A model generated the notes under the pieces. The model was not told the DNA's origin, made no database searches, and worked only from the letters and a program-made list of their open reading frames with translations. A DNA stretch of 64,000 nt from Syntrophales bacterium (lineage in GTDB: Bacteria > Desulfobacterota > Syntrophia > Syntrophales > PHBD01), in NCBI GenBank assembly GCA_035363115.1, contig DAOSEM010000004.1:124001-188000 (forward strand), given 5' to 3'. Shown in pieces: positions 43,358 to 52,171 of the stretch (position 1 is the first letter of the stretch; each line of letters begins with the position of its first letter). A program made the translations under genes and the position numbers.

Positions 43358-44554
43358 ATGAATGTTTCGTTTTCCGAGGAGGAAATCCAGTTCCGCAATG
43401 ATGTGGATGCCCTTGTCCGGCGGGAGCTCCCGCCGGACTGGGACGGGCGCGCCTTTTACTGGCCGGCGGCTTATGGCGCCATTGCGGTGTTCGAGGAGGA
43501 GCACCAGGCGTTCTGCCGCGCCTTTCTCCGCAAACTGGGGGAGCGGGGCTGGTTGAGCCTGGGGTGGCCCGGGGCCTACGGCGGCACGGGGTCGTGGATG
43601 AAGCAGGCCATCGCCGACGACGTCATCAGCTACTACCGGGCGCCCTCCAGCACCATCGCCTCCGTCATCGGCGGCCCCACGATCATCTTCGTCGGCTCGG
43701 AGGAGATGAAGCGGGAGTTCCTGCCTCCCATCGCCCGGGGGGAGATCAATTTCTGGCTGGGCTACAGCGAGCCCAACGCCGGATCGGACCTGGCCTCGCT
43801 GAAGACGACCGCCATCGCCGACGGGGACGATTTCATCATCAACGGCCAGAAGATCTGGAGCAGCGGCGCTCACGTCTCCGACTATGCGTGGCTCCTGGCC
43901 AGGACCGACTCCTCCGCAGGCGCGTACCGGGGATCGACGCTCTTCCTGGTGGACAACCGGCTGCCGGGCATCACCATCCGTCCCATCGAGAACATGGTCG
44001 GCTTTCATTCCTTCAACGAGGTCTTTTTCGACGATGTCCGCGTGCCGGGGCGCTTCGTGGTCGGCGGGGTCAACCGGGGGTTCTACAACGTCATGGTGGC
44101 CCTCCAGTTCGAGCGGCTCGTCGTGGGGATCGGCGCCTTCCGGCGGACGCTCGACGACCTGATCGGTCATATGAAGGAGAAGTATGCCCGGAAAAAGAAA
44201 TGCGCATCGTATGTTGTGGCCAGAGACGCCCTGACGTCCGTGGCGATCGAAATCGAGGTCCTGTACGGCCTCTACTGGCAGAACGTCTGGATGATGGACC
44301 AGGGACGGGTGCCGGAGCTGGAGGCCTCGGCCATGAAGCTCTTCAGCACGGAGCTGAGCCGGAAGCTGGCCGGTGTAGCCGTGGACGTTCTCGGCCTGTC
44401 CGCGCAGCTGGACAGGGGCTCCCCGTATGCCCCCCTGCATGGCCGCGTCCCGGCGGGCTACCTGGATGCCGTGTCGGGACCCATCGGTGCGGGGACCTCG
44501 GAGATCCAGCGCGGCATCATCGCCACCCGCGGACTGGGGCTGCCCAGGGCCTGA
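43358..44554 (+). CDS. Acyl-CoA dehydrogenase, 398 aa
   Basis: FAD-dependent dehydrogenase starting three bases after the crotonase stop. FAD and substrate motifs are 'YSEPNAGSDLASLKT' and 'IINGQKIWSSGAH'; the C-terminus is 'AGTSEIQRGIIATRGLGLPRA'. The YEGT Glu is absent (GAGT), but 'QFERLVVGIG' keeps a Glu at the isovaleryl-CoA-dehydrogenase-type position, so activity is plausible. The N-terminus is unusual in having a longer early insert ('YWPAAYGAIAVFEEEHQAF'). Confidence 0.92.
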   Translation: MNVSFSEEEIQFRNDVDALVRRELPPDWDGRAFYWPAAYGAIAVFEEEHQAFCRAFLRKLGERGWLSLGWPGAYGGTGSWMKQAIADDVISYYRAPSSTIASVIGGPTIIFVGSEEMKREFLPPIARGEINFWLGYSEPNAGSDLASLKTTAIADGDDFIINGQKIWSSGAHVSDYAWLLARTDSSAGAYRGSTLFLVDNRLPGITIRPIENMVGFHSFNEVFFDDVRVPGRFVVGGVNRGFYNVMVALQFERLVVGIGAFRRTLDDLIGHMKEKYARKKKCASYVVARDALTSVAIEIEVLYGLYWQNVWMMDQGRVPELEASAMKLFSTELSRKLAGVAVDVLGLSAQLDRGSPYAPLHGRVPAGYLDAVSGPIGAGTSEIQRGIIATRGLGLPRA

Positions 44555-44612
44555 CGGCCCGCCCAGGGCAAAGAAAACGGCAATCATCAACCAACGAGAA
44601 GGAGAGAAGCCG

Positions 44613-45749
44613 ATGTATTTCGACGAGACCCATGAGGCGTTCCGGGCGTCCGTCCGGAGATTCATAGACCGGGAGATCAATCCCCACATGGACGTCTGGG
44701 AAGAGGATGGCGTGCCGCTCCACGACCTGTTCGGGAAAATGGGGGAGCTGGGATTCCTGGGGATCCGCTACGATCCCCGCCACGGCGGGCAGGGCCTGGA
44801 CTACTGGTACGAGACCGTGTTCATCGAGGAGCTCGGCCACGTCCACGGGTGGGGCGTTCCGACGGCGATCATGGTCCAGACGAACATGGCGACGCCGGCC
44901 ATCGACATGTTCGGGAGCGAATCCCTGAAGGAGAGGTACCTGGCCCCGGCCATCGCCGGCAAGCTTGTGGCGGCCATCGCCGTCACGGAGCCCGGTGCGG
45001 GCTCCGACGTGGCTGCCCTGAAGACCCGGGCGGTCCGAGACGGCGACTCCTACGTCCTGAACGGGTCGAAGACGTTCATCACGAACGGATGCCAGGCCGA
45101 CTTCCTGACCCTCCTCGCCCGGACCGCCGACGGGCCGGGGCACCACTGCTACGGCCTGTTCGTCGTTCCTACGGATCTGCCAGGCTTCGGTGTCAGCAAG
45201 CGCCTGGACAAGGTGGGCCTCCGGAGCAGCGACACGGCGGAGCTGTTCTTCGACAACCTCCGGATCCCGGTTCAGAACCTCATCGGGAAGGAAGGGGAGG
45301 GCTTCATCTACCAGATGATGCAGTTCCAGCACGAGCGCTTCACGGTTCTCCCCATGACGTACATTGCGTGCCGGGACATGATCGACATGACCGTCGCCTA
45401 CATTCGGGAGAGGATCGTCTTCGGGAAGCCCCTGATCACCAAGCAGGTCCTCCGGCACCGCCTGGTGGAATGGCTGGCCGAGATCGAGAGCCTCCGCCAC
45501 CTGACCTACCACATCGTCCGGATGAAACTGGCCGGGAAGGACGTTACAAAAGAGATCTCCATGGGAAAACTCCTGGCGGGTCCGCTTCTGAACAGGGTAT
45601 CATCCGGCTGCCTGCAGATGTTCGGCGGGATGGGGTTCATGAACGAGACGCTGATTTCGCGCCATTTCCGGGATACCCGGGTCATGTCGATCGCCGGCGG
45701 GGCGGACGAGGTGATGAAGGACATCATCGCCCGCCAGGAGGGATTCTGA
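44613..45749 (+). CDS. Acyl-CoA dehydrogenase, 378 aa
   Basis: ATG 44613 follows AGAAGGAGAG; the frame is open earlier but overlaps the previous gene. Motifs: 'VTEPGAGSDVAALKT', 'VLNGSKTFITNG', 'LRSSDTAELFFDN', and C-terminal 'SIAGGADEVMKDIIARQ'. The catalytic Glu of the YEGT type is replaced, but the ERF segment ('QFQHERFTVLP') places Glu 29 residues before the FGKP Phe, as in isovaleryl- and long-chain-type enzymes. It belongs to the operon 38462-47664. Confidence 0.93.
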   Translation: MYFDETHEAFRASVRRFIDREINPHMDVWEEDGVPLHDLFGKMGELGFLGIRYDPRHGGQGLDYWYETVFIEELGHVHGWGVPTAIMVQTNMATPAIDMFGSESLKERYLAPAIAGKLVAAIAVTEPGAGSDVAALKTRAVRDGDSYVLNGSKTFITNGCQADFLTLLARTADGPGHHCYGLFVVPTDLPGFGVSKRLDKVGLRSSDTAELFFDNLRIPVQNLIGKEGEGFIYQMMQFQHERFTVLPMTYIACRDMIDMTVAYIRERIVFGKPLITKQVLRHRLVEWLAEIESLRHLTYHIVRMKLAGKDVTKEISMGKLLAGPLLNRVSSGCLQMFGGMGFMNETLISRHFRDTRVMSIAGGADEVMKDIIARQEGF

Positions 45750-45753
45750 AACC

Positions 45754-46527
45754 ATGACGAAGATCCTGGCTATCAACGGCAGCCCGCGGGCCAGGCGGGG
45801 AAACACCGACAAGATCCTGCAGCCGTTCCTGAATGGAGCCGCCGAAGCGGGCGCCACCACGGAGACCCTCTATCTGAAGGAGCTCCGGATTCAGGAATGC
45901 CAGGGCTGCTACGCCTGCCACATGGTCACGCCGGGCCGGTGCGTCCTGAAGGACGACATGGCGCGGGTGACGGAAAAGATGCTGGCGGCGGACGTACTCG
46001 TCTTCGCGTCCCCCCTGTACGTCTTTTCCGTCAGCGCCCTGCTCAAGGCGCTCCTGGACCGGATGATCGTGTTCGGCAGCCTCGACCTGGAAGTCAAGGA
46101 CGGGGTCGTGGTCCATCCCCCGCGCTGGCCGGAGAAGAAATGGACCTGGGTGATCGTCTCCAACGCCGGCTTCCCGGAGCGGGAGCACTTCGCCCCCCTG
46201 GAGGACCTCTTCCGGAGATTCGCCCGGGCCATCGGCGGGGGAACCCAGGTGACCATCGGCGGGATGATTCTCAAGGGAATGGGCGAGATGTTCTCCGTTC
46301 CCGCCCTCCTTCCGAACTACGAATGGTTCTTCGATGCCTGCCGGCAGGCCGGGCGGGAGGTTGTCCGGGACGGCTCCATCGCGGAGGCGACACAGGAAAT
46401 CCTGGACCGTCCGCTCGTGGAGATCAGCATGGAGGAGTTCGCCGCCATGAGCAACGCCTTTATCGAAATGGCCGTGAAGAAGGCCCGGAAACGGAAAAAG
46501 GAAGCGGCGCCGGAACGAGGAGGATGA
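45754..46527 (+). CDS. NADPH-dependent FMN reductase / flavodoxin-fold iron-sulfur-like flavoprotein
   Basis: The 257-residue protein starts with the FMN phosphate loop 'INGSPRARRGNTDKIL'. It has a compact Cys motif 'CQGCYACHMVTPGRC' (C-x2-C-x2-C-x8-C), reminiscent of archaeal iron-sulfur flavoproteins, so a cluster is possible. Flavin-contacting 'FASPLYVFSVSALLKALLDR' follows. Placed four bases after an acyl-CoA dehydrogenase gene and three bases before another, it may pass electrons between the dehydrogenases and the cell's redox pool. That role is inferred from position. Confidence 0.87.
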   Translation: MTKILAINGSPRARRGNTDKILQPFLNGAAEAGATTETLYLKELRIQECQGCYACHMVTPGRCVLKDDMARVTEKMLAADVLVFASPLYVFSVSALLKALLDRMIVFGSLDLEVKDGVVVHPPRWPEKKWTWVIVSNAGFPEREHFAPLEDLFRRFARAIGGGTQVTIGGMILKGMGEMFSVPALLPNYEWFFDACRQAGREVVRDGSIAEATQEILDRPLVEISMEEFAAMSNAFIEMAVKKARKRKKEAAPERGG

Positions 46528-46530
46528 TCC

Positions 46531-47664
46531 ATGGATTTTTCCCTGACGGAGGAACAGGCCCTTCTGCAGAAGACGGCTTGCGACTTTCTGGCGAAGTCGC
46601 TTTCCCGGGAAGCGGTGAAGCGGATGGAAGAGAGCGAGGCCGGGCATGATCTCGACCTGTGGAAGAAAATGGCCTCCCTCGGGTGGCTGGGACTTCCCTT
46701 TCCCGAGGAGTACGGCGGCAGCGGCGGCGGCCTCACCGACCTGACGGTTCTCCTGGAGGAGATGGGATACCGGGCCTGCCCGGGTCCGTACTTTTCCACC
46801 GTCGTCCTGGGCGGCCTGCCGGTCCTGGCCTTCGGCACCGAAGAGCAGAAGCGGGAGAGCCTGCCCGCCATCGCGGCGGGAGAGCGGATCATGACCTTTG
46901 CCCTGGCGGAGAAGGACGGTGGCTGGGATGCCGGCGGCATCCGCGTCCGCGCGGTTCCGTTCGGTGAGGCGTGGCGGATCAACGGGGCCAAGCGGCATGT
47001 CGCGGACGCCCATCTGGCCGACGGGTTCCTCTGTGCGGTCCGGACGGGGAAGCCGGCGAAATCCAGGGTCGGGATCACGGTTTTCCTGGTGGACGGAAGG
47101 ACCCGCGGCATCCGGATCGGGGACATGAAAACGGCGACGGGGGACCGGCAGAGCGAGGTCCGGTTTTACCAGGTGCCGGCCCGGAGGGAGCAGATCGTCG
47201 GCGTCTTCGATGACGGCGCGGAGGTGGTCCGGGATACCCTCGACAAGGCGGCCGTGGCGAAGTGCGCCGAGATGATCGGCGGGGCGAGGGCCGTCCTGGA
47301 CATGGCCCTGGCCTACGCCAGGGAGCGGGTCCAGTTCGGCCGGCCCATCGGCAGCTTCCAGGCGGTGCAGCATCACTTCGCCGACATGTGGACCGACATC
47401 CACGGGTCCCGGTACCTGTATCGGAAAGCGGCCCTCGAAATCGACGGCGGTGCCCCGGCGGCGCGGGTCGCCGCCATGGCCAAGGCGAGGACGGGCGAGA
47501 CGTATCGCCGCGTCACGGCCTTGGGCCACCAGATCTTCGGCGCCATCGGCTTCACCATGGAGCACGAGATGCATCGCTACCACCGCCGCGCCCTGGGGGG
47601 CGACGTGACGTTCGGGGGCGGGGCGTTTCACCGGGACCGGGTGGCCGAATCGATGGGGCTGTAG
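46531..47664 (+). CDS. Acyl-CoA dehydrogenase homologue lacking the catalytic base
   Basis: The 377-residue member of the fold starts 'MDFSLTEEQALLQKTACDFL'. The usual FAD-loop 'TEPGAGSD' reads 'AEKDGGWDAGG', and the YEGT/ERL glutamates are both missing ('TFGGGAFHRDRV' at the end; Ala at the ERL position). It is thus likely a non-catalytic or altered subunit that pairs with the catalytic dehydrogenases at 43358 or 44613, as in alpha2-beta2 enzymes of steroid degraders. Last gene of the operon. Confidence 0.88.
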   Translation: MDFSLTEEQALLQKTACDFLAKSLSREAVKRMEESEAGHDLDLWKKMASLGWLGLPFPEEYGGSGGGLTDLTVLLEEMGYRACPGPYFSTVVLGGLPVLAFGTEEQKRESLPAIAAGERIMTFALAEKDGGWDAGGIRVRAVPFGEAWRINGAKRHVADAHLADGFLCAVRTGKPAKSRVGITVFLVDGRTRGIRIGDMKTATGDRQSEVRFYQVPARREQIVGVFDDGAEVVRDTLDKAAVAKCAEMIGGARAVLDMALAYARERVQFGRPIGSFQAVQHHFADMWTDIHGSRYLYRKAALEIDGGAPAARVAAMAKARTGETYRRVTALGHQIFGAIGFTMEHEMHRYHRRALGGDVTFGGGAFHRDRVAESMGL

Positions 47665-47688
47665 GGTGACGAAGGCGGACGGTGCGAC

Positions 47689-48162
47689 TCAGGTCCCGGC
47701 GGGCCCCCGAGCCGGATCCTCTTCTTTCATCCGCTCCAGGATCTCGATGACGCTGTGCACGCAGGGCCTGCAGATCCTGCCCATGGTGTCCTCGGCCTTG
47801 GCGTGCCGCCGTCCCTCCTCGGTCTTCAGATCGTAGCCCCGGAGAAGGTCGCGGCAGACACAGCTTCCGTGCCGTGCCGCGAAGCGTTCCATCAGCTCCA
47901 CGGTCTTGAGATACGTGTGCTCCGTCGCCGGGCGGCCGTCCGCCGCGCCGCGGCCATGGCGCAGTCCCAGCACGAGGATGCCGCCGGTCACCGCGCCGCA
48001 CACTTCCCCCGTCCTTCCCATTCCCGCACCGAGGCCGGTGGCGATCCTCAGCGCCAGGTCGTTATCCAGGCCCGTTTCGTCCCGAAAAGCGGACAGCACT
48101 GACTGCGCACAGTTGTATGTATCCTGGAGTCTGGTTGATGCCATTTCTTTTCGTGTGCTCAT
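47689..48162 (-). CDS. C_GCAxxG_C_C family redox-type protein
   Basis: The 157-residue protein is in a Cys-rich family of unknown function. Conserved cysteines: 'YNCAQSVLSAF', 'GRTGEVCGAVTGGILVLG' (the GxCGA core), 'GSCVCRDLLRGYD', and the final 'RICRPCVHSV'. ATG 48162 is chosen because the family begins just here; the frame runs on upstream into the neighbouring gene. The cysteines could ligate a cluster or form a redox pair. It is convergent with the acyl-CoA operon. Confidence 0.85.
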   Translation of the reverse strand: MSTRKEMASTRLQDTYNCAQSVLSAFRDETGLDNDLALRIATGLGAGMGRTGEVCGAVTGGILVLGLRHGRGAADGRPATEHTYLKTVELMERFAARHGSCVCRDLLRGYDLKTEEGRRHAKAEDTMGRICRPCVHSVIEILERMKEEDPARGPAGT

Positions 48163-48196
48163 ATTTATGTCACCTGATTCGTATTCATCGATTGAT

Positions 48197-48484
48197 TCAA
48201 CATCCCTCAACGGCGACCAGCAATCCCTTTGCCGCGCCTTCACGCAGTTTCTTTATCTGCTGATATTCTTTTGAGTGATACCATTCCTTCGCTTTCTGCA
48301 CAGAAGGGAATTCGATGATCACGACCCTTCCCGCCGGATCGTCCCCTTCCAGCACGACGGTCTCGCCGCCCCGGGCGATATATTTCCCTCCATACCGGGC
48401 ACTCACAATGGGCGTTTCCTTCAAGTATTCCCTGAATCTATCCCAATCCGTCACTTCTACCTGGACAACGACATATGCAGCCAT
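48197..48484 (-). CDS. DUF1330 family protein
   Basis: The 95-residue dimeric ferredoxin-like-fold protein is of the DUF1330 type: 'YVVVQVEVTDWDRFREYLKE', 'GGKYIARGGETVVLEGD', 'VIIEFPSVQKAKEWYHSKEYQQIKKLR' (segments quoted from ~5-85). A strong AGAAGGAG precedes ATG 48484. Function is unknown for the family. It lies 34 bases upstream of the C_GCAxxG_C_C gene and is possibly cotranscribed. Confidence 0.9.
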   Translation of the reverse strand: MAAYVVVQVEVTDWDRFREYLKETPIVSARYGGKYIARGGETVVLEGDDPAGRVVIIEFPSVQKAKEWYHSKEYQQIKKLREGAAKGLLVAVEGC

Positions 48485-48581
48485 TTGAAGACTCCTTCTT
48501 TTCTATTATTGAAACGATCAGCAATACCAACTCCTGTTGTGGTCGAGTACAGTTCCCGTCATGTCATGGTTACGATGGTTG

Positions 48582-50183
48582 TTAAGAAGGAAGCTGATAT
48601 TCCTTCTCCCGGAAAAGCCGCAAGCAGGCATCGACCACGGCGTCGTCGTAAAGGGCTCCCCTGTTTTTCCCGATTTCCTCCAGTGCGGCCTCGATGCCCA
48701 GCGTCGGACGGTAGGGCCGATGGGAGGCCATCGATTCCACAACATCCGCCACGGCCAGAATCCGGGCCTCCAGGAGGATGTCTTCGCCCCTTAATCCGTT
48801 CGGATATCCGGAGCCGTCCATCCGCTCGTGATGCTGGAGAACGGTCCGGGCAATGGGCCAGGGGAACTCGACGTCCCTGAGAATTTCGTAACCGGCCTCG
48901 GGATGAACCTGGATCAGCTCGAATTCAACGAGAGACAGTTTCGATGGCTTGCTGAGTATCTCCGAGGGAATGGAGATCTTCCCGATATCGTGGATTACGC
49001 CGGCCACGCGGATTCCTTCGATTTGATCGCCCGGAAGCCCCATTTCACGGGCGATGGCCCGCGCCAGGTCGGACACTCTCCGCTGGTGGCCGGCCGTGTA
49101 CGGATCTCTGGCCTCCACGACGGCGGTGATGGTCTGCACCGTCGCCGCCAGACCCTCTCTCAGTTTATCGATGATGACCTGCCGCTCCAGCTCCAGCCGC
49201 TTGCGCTCGGTGACGTCCCATACCGTTGAAACCGTCAGGCCTTCGCCGGGAAGGGGAATGTTCCGCGCGGTAATGTACGTGGTTTCGCTCCCTCTGCGGG
49301 TAATCGGGACATCGGGCCAGTACAGCCTTGCCGGATCTCCGCTGGCATAATCCTCGAGAACCCGCTTTTTCATTGTTTCCCTGAACTCCGGATCTTCATA
49401 AACGGCGTTCCAGAAGGCGTCTTCATTCGTGATGGCCTCCCTCGTGGTCCGGTAGTATTTGGGGAAGAGATCGTTCATATACCCGAACACGACGCGGGGA
49501 TTGACGGAGTTCACGGCGACACCGATGGGCAGATTGTCCAGGACCGCCCGGATGAACCCCTCTCTTTCCCTCAACTTTTCTTCCGTCTGCTTCAGCTCGG
49601 TGATGTTTGTCCAGACCCCGATCGCCTCCCGGGGCGTTCCGCTTTCATCGCGGACAAGCCGGAGCTGATCCTGGATCCAGATCACCGTTCCGTCCTTGCG
49701 GAGGAAGCGATACTTGTGGTCCAAGGCGCCCGTTTCAAAGAGCGAGGACCAGACGTTGGCCCGAGCCTCTTCCCGGTCGTCGGGATGGAGGTGATCGTCC
49801 CACCAGCTCGGCTGCTGCAGCTCCTCCATGGTATATCCCAGGATCCCCACAATATTTTCACTCACCCAGATCGGCGAAGCCTGGTCGTTCTCGATTCGGA
49901 GGGCGTAGCTGATGACGGGACTGACGGACAGGTAGTGCTGCAGGCGCTCCATGAGCTCTTTTTGTGCGTCCTGAGCCCGCTCCAGCAGTTTCAGCCGACG
50001 GGACAAAACCACATAAAGCAGAGCGGCGCTGACGAGGACAAAACCCCAGCCCTTGTAGGTCTGCATCCACAGGCAGAGGTCGGGATCTTTCACCAGCCAG
50101 CGCAGCGCCTGGTCGGAAAGCAGGACCCACGCGCCGGCAATCAGAATATAAAGGCCGACGATCTCCAGGGTTGCTTTTCTCAT
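48582..50183 (-). CDS. Membrane PAS-HD-GYP cyclic-di-GMP phosphodiesterase
   Basis: The 533-residue protein starts at ATG 50183 with GGAAAGG upstream. Two membrane helices lie near 7-25 and 47-65. Two PAS units follow (roughly 80-200 and 205-330, the first ending 'TNITELKQTEEKL'). A complete HD-GYP domain ends the protein, with 'HQRRVSDLARAIAREMG', the HD pair in 'VIHDIGKISIP' and 'HHERMDGSGYPNGLRGE', the active HHExxDGxGYP signature. It should hydrolyse cyclic-di-GMP in response to a PAS-borne or envelope signal. An EAL protein lies 2 kb away. Confidence 0.93.
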   Translation of the reverse strand: MRKATLEIVGLYILIAGAWVLLSDQALRWLVKDPDLCLWMQTYKGWGFVLVSAALLYVVLSRRLKLLERAQDAQKELMERLQHYLSVSPVISYALRIENDQASPIWVSENIVGILGYTMEELQQPSWWDDHLHPDDREEARANVWSSLFETGALDHKYRFLRKDGTVIWIQDQLRLVRDESGTPREAIGVWTNITELKQTEEKLREREGFIRAVLDNLPIGVAVNSVNPRVVFGYMNDLFPKYYRTTREAITNEDAFWNAVYEDPEFRETMKKRVLEDYASGDPARLYWPDVPITRRGSETTYITARNIPLPGEGLTVSTVWDVTERKRLELERQVIIDKLREGLAATVQTITAVVEARDPYTAGHQRRVSDLARAIAREMGLPGDQIEGIRVAGVIHDIGKISIPSEILSKPSKLSLVEFELIQVHPEAGYEILRDVEFPWPIARTVLQHHERMDGSGYPNGLRGEDILLEARILAVADVVESMASHRPYRPTLGIEAALEEIGKNRGALYDDAVVDACLRLFREKEYQLPS

Positions 50184-50306
50184 CGCTTGCCTTTCCGTGA
50201 ACGGTCCTGCACGGCATGGCACAGGCGGTTTCCCCGATTCAGGGCATTACAAGCGGGGCCTCCTGAGACGGGACCGACACCTGGTTTGCTACCCGGGCAC
50301 CCGTAA

Positions 50307-51038
50307 CTATTTCCCGAAGACCGTCTTCAGGATGTCCGTCACCCGGGCGGCGGGATCGGTCCGGATCTTCTTCTCCTCGCTTCCGATCATGAGGAAGAGG
50401 CCGTCCAGGGCCTTGCCGGTCACGTAGTGATCAAGGTCGATGGACTCCTTCGGCACCAGCGGCAGGGATTCAACGGGGGCCATCATGTCCTTGTAGGCCT
50501 TCGTCACGCCGACCCTGTTCATATTGGCGGCGACCGCGGGCTTGAACGCGGCGTAGAGTTTCTCCGATGTTCTGGCCCTGAAATAGTCCGTCGCGGCCGT
50601 GTCGCCTCCCTGGAGGATCTTCCGGGCATCTTCGAAGGACATGTCCCGGATGGCGTCCGCGAAGAGGTCCGCGGCTTTCGGGGCCGCCGCCTCGGCCGCC
50701 CGGTTCATGCTGAGTGTGAAACGGTCCACCTGCTTCCGGAAGCCCAGCCGGGAGGCCATGTCGGCGGCCGTCCGGACTTTTTCGGGGAGCAGGATCTTCA
50801 CCAGCTCGTTGCCGAAATAACCATCCTGCTTCGACAGGGCGTTCACGGCGTTCTTCGTGCCGACGGCCAGGGCCTCTTTCAGGCCGGCGATGGTCGTCTT
50901 CTGGTCGGGACCGGCCAGGGACGCCGTTCCCTTTGCGTCGGGCAGCCTCTCCAGGATGTCATCGAGGATACCCGCCCCGGCCGGCGATGCCGCGCCCACC
51001 GCCCAGAGAAGAGCAAAAAACCACATGATCCTTTTCAT
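50307..51038 (-). CDS. DUF4197 family exported protein
   Basis: The 243-residue protein has a signal peptide (ATG 51038; 'MKRIMWFFALLWAVGAASPAG'-like start of about 22 residues) and a helical body typical of DUF4197: 'GLKEALAVGTKNAVNALS', 'GYFGNELVKILLP', 'DAIRDMSFEDARKILQGGD', 'YVTGKALDGLFLMIGSEEKKIR'. Periplasmic, function unknown. GAGGAGGCAGCGAG precedes the start. It is divergent from terC. Confidence 0.9.
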   Translation of the reverse strand: MKRIMWFFALLWAVGAASPAGAGILDDILERLPDAKGTASLAGPDQKTTIAGLKEALAVGTKNAVNALSKQDGYFGNELVKILLPEKVRTAADMASRLGFRKQVDRFTLSMNRAAEAAAPKAADLFADAIRDMSFEDARKILQGGDTAATDYFRARTSEKLYAAFKPAVAANMNRVGVTKAYKDMMAPVESLPLVPKESIDLDHYVTGKALDGLFLMIGSEEKKIRTDPAARVTDILKTVFGK

Positions 51039-51150
51039 CTCGCTGCCTCCTCCATCGGCCGGGCAATCCCGGGCCCGGACGAGCTTTATTTCCTTGTTTC
51101 CGGTGAACAAGCTGCCTTATGATTCCAGAAAAAAACAGGGGAGACAAGAC

Positions 51151-51897
51151 ATGTTTGCCTGGATGACCGGTATCGAGGGATGGATTGCCCTCGGAACGCT
51201 GGCGGCCCTGGAGATCGTCCTGGGCATCGACAACATCATTTTCATCTCCGTCCTCGTGGGACGGCTTCCCGCCGAAAAGCGGGACCTGGCCCGGAAGGTG
51301 GGACTCCTGTTGGCCATGCTGACGCGCCTGGTCCTGCTGTTCTCGATCGTCTGGGTTGCAGGCCTGACGCAGCCCTGGTTTTCCGCCTTCGGGATTGAGA
51401 TCTCCGGACGCGACCTGATTCTGATCGGCGGTGGCCTGTTCCTGATGGCCAAGGCGACCCATGAAATCCACAACAGCCTGGAGGGCGTTCAGGAGACCGC
51501 TCACACACCCGTCAAAGCAAGCATGGCCGCCGTCCTGGCCCAGATCGCCGTCCTGGACGTCGTCTTCTCCCTGGATTCGGTCATCACCGCCGTCGGCCTG
51601 GCCCAGCACATCTCCATCATGGCCATCGCCATCGTCGTCGCCGTCGGGGTGATGCTGTTTGCCGCGGGGCCGATCAGCACGTTTGTCGACGCCCACCCGA
51701 CCATCAAGATGCTGGCGCTGTCGTTTCTCATCCTCGTCGGCGTGACGCTGATCGTCGAAGGCTTCGACGTCCATGTTCCGAAGGGCTACATCTACTTTGC
51801 CATGGCGTTTTCCGTGACCGTGGAGATGCTCAATCTGCGGATGCGGAAAAAGCAGGAACGGAAGCCGGTCAAGCTCTACAAGCCGAGCCTGAACTGA
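51151..51897 (+). CDS. TerC family membrane protein
   Basis: The 248-residue protein has seven hydrophobic helices. The two family acidic motifs are intact: 'EIVLGIDNIIFISVLVGRLP' near residue 19-38 and 'AVLDVVFSLDSVITAVG' near 133-149. TerC/Alx-type proteins act in manganese export and metal loading at the membrane; the older tellurite link is historical. ATG 51151 follows GGGGAGAC. It is divergent from the DUF4197 gene. Confidence 0.92.
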   Translation: MFAWMTGIEGWIALGTLAALEIVLGIDNIIFISVLVGRLPAEKRDLARKVGLLLAMLTRLVLLFSIVWVAGLTQPWFSAFGIEISGRDLILIGGGLFLMAKATHEIHNSLEGVQETAHTPVKASMAAVLAQIAVLDVVFSLDSVITAVGLAQHISIMAIAIVVAVGVMLFAAGPISTFVDAHPTIKMLALSFLILVGVTLIVEGFDVHVPKGYIYFAMAFSVTVEMLNLRMRKKQERKPVKLYKPSLN

Positions 51898-52078
51898 CGA
51901 CCGCCGTGCGGGATGCCGGTTGGTCGAAGCCGGTCGAGCCCCGCCGGCCGGCGTCGTCTCCACATAATTGTCCCGCTGGCCTTCGATCGGCCGAAATTGT
52001 TTCGTTCCGACGCAATGATTCCGGGGTGCGGCAATGCTCACCATGAATGAATCCGGGCAGTTTGCCTGGCGATCCGGT

Positions 52079-52095
52079 CTGGTATTCAACTTGCG
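52079..52095 (+). promoter_or_regulatory. Possible sigma-54 promoter upstream of the EAL gene
   Basis: CTGGTATTCAACTTGCG has GG (52081-52082) and GC (52093-52094) ten bases apart. The -12 (TTGC) is good, while the -24 (TGGTAT) departs from TGGCAC at two positions. It is 77 bases before the TTG start at 52172. Confidence 0.4.
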
Positions 52096-52171
52096 ATAAA
52101 AAAAGGTTCAGGGGTTATCCGGCCGGAGAGGGGATGCTCCCGAGAAGGTACGCTGACTGTGAGGAGCTCCA

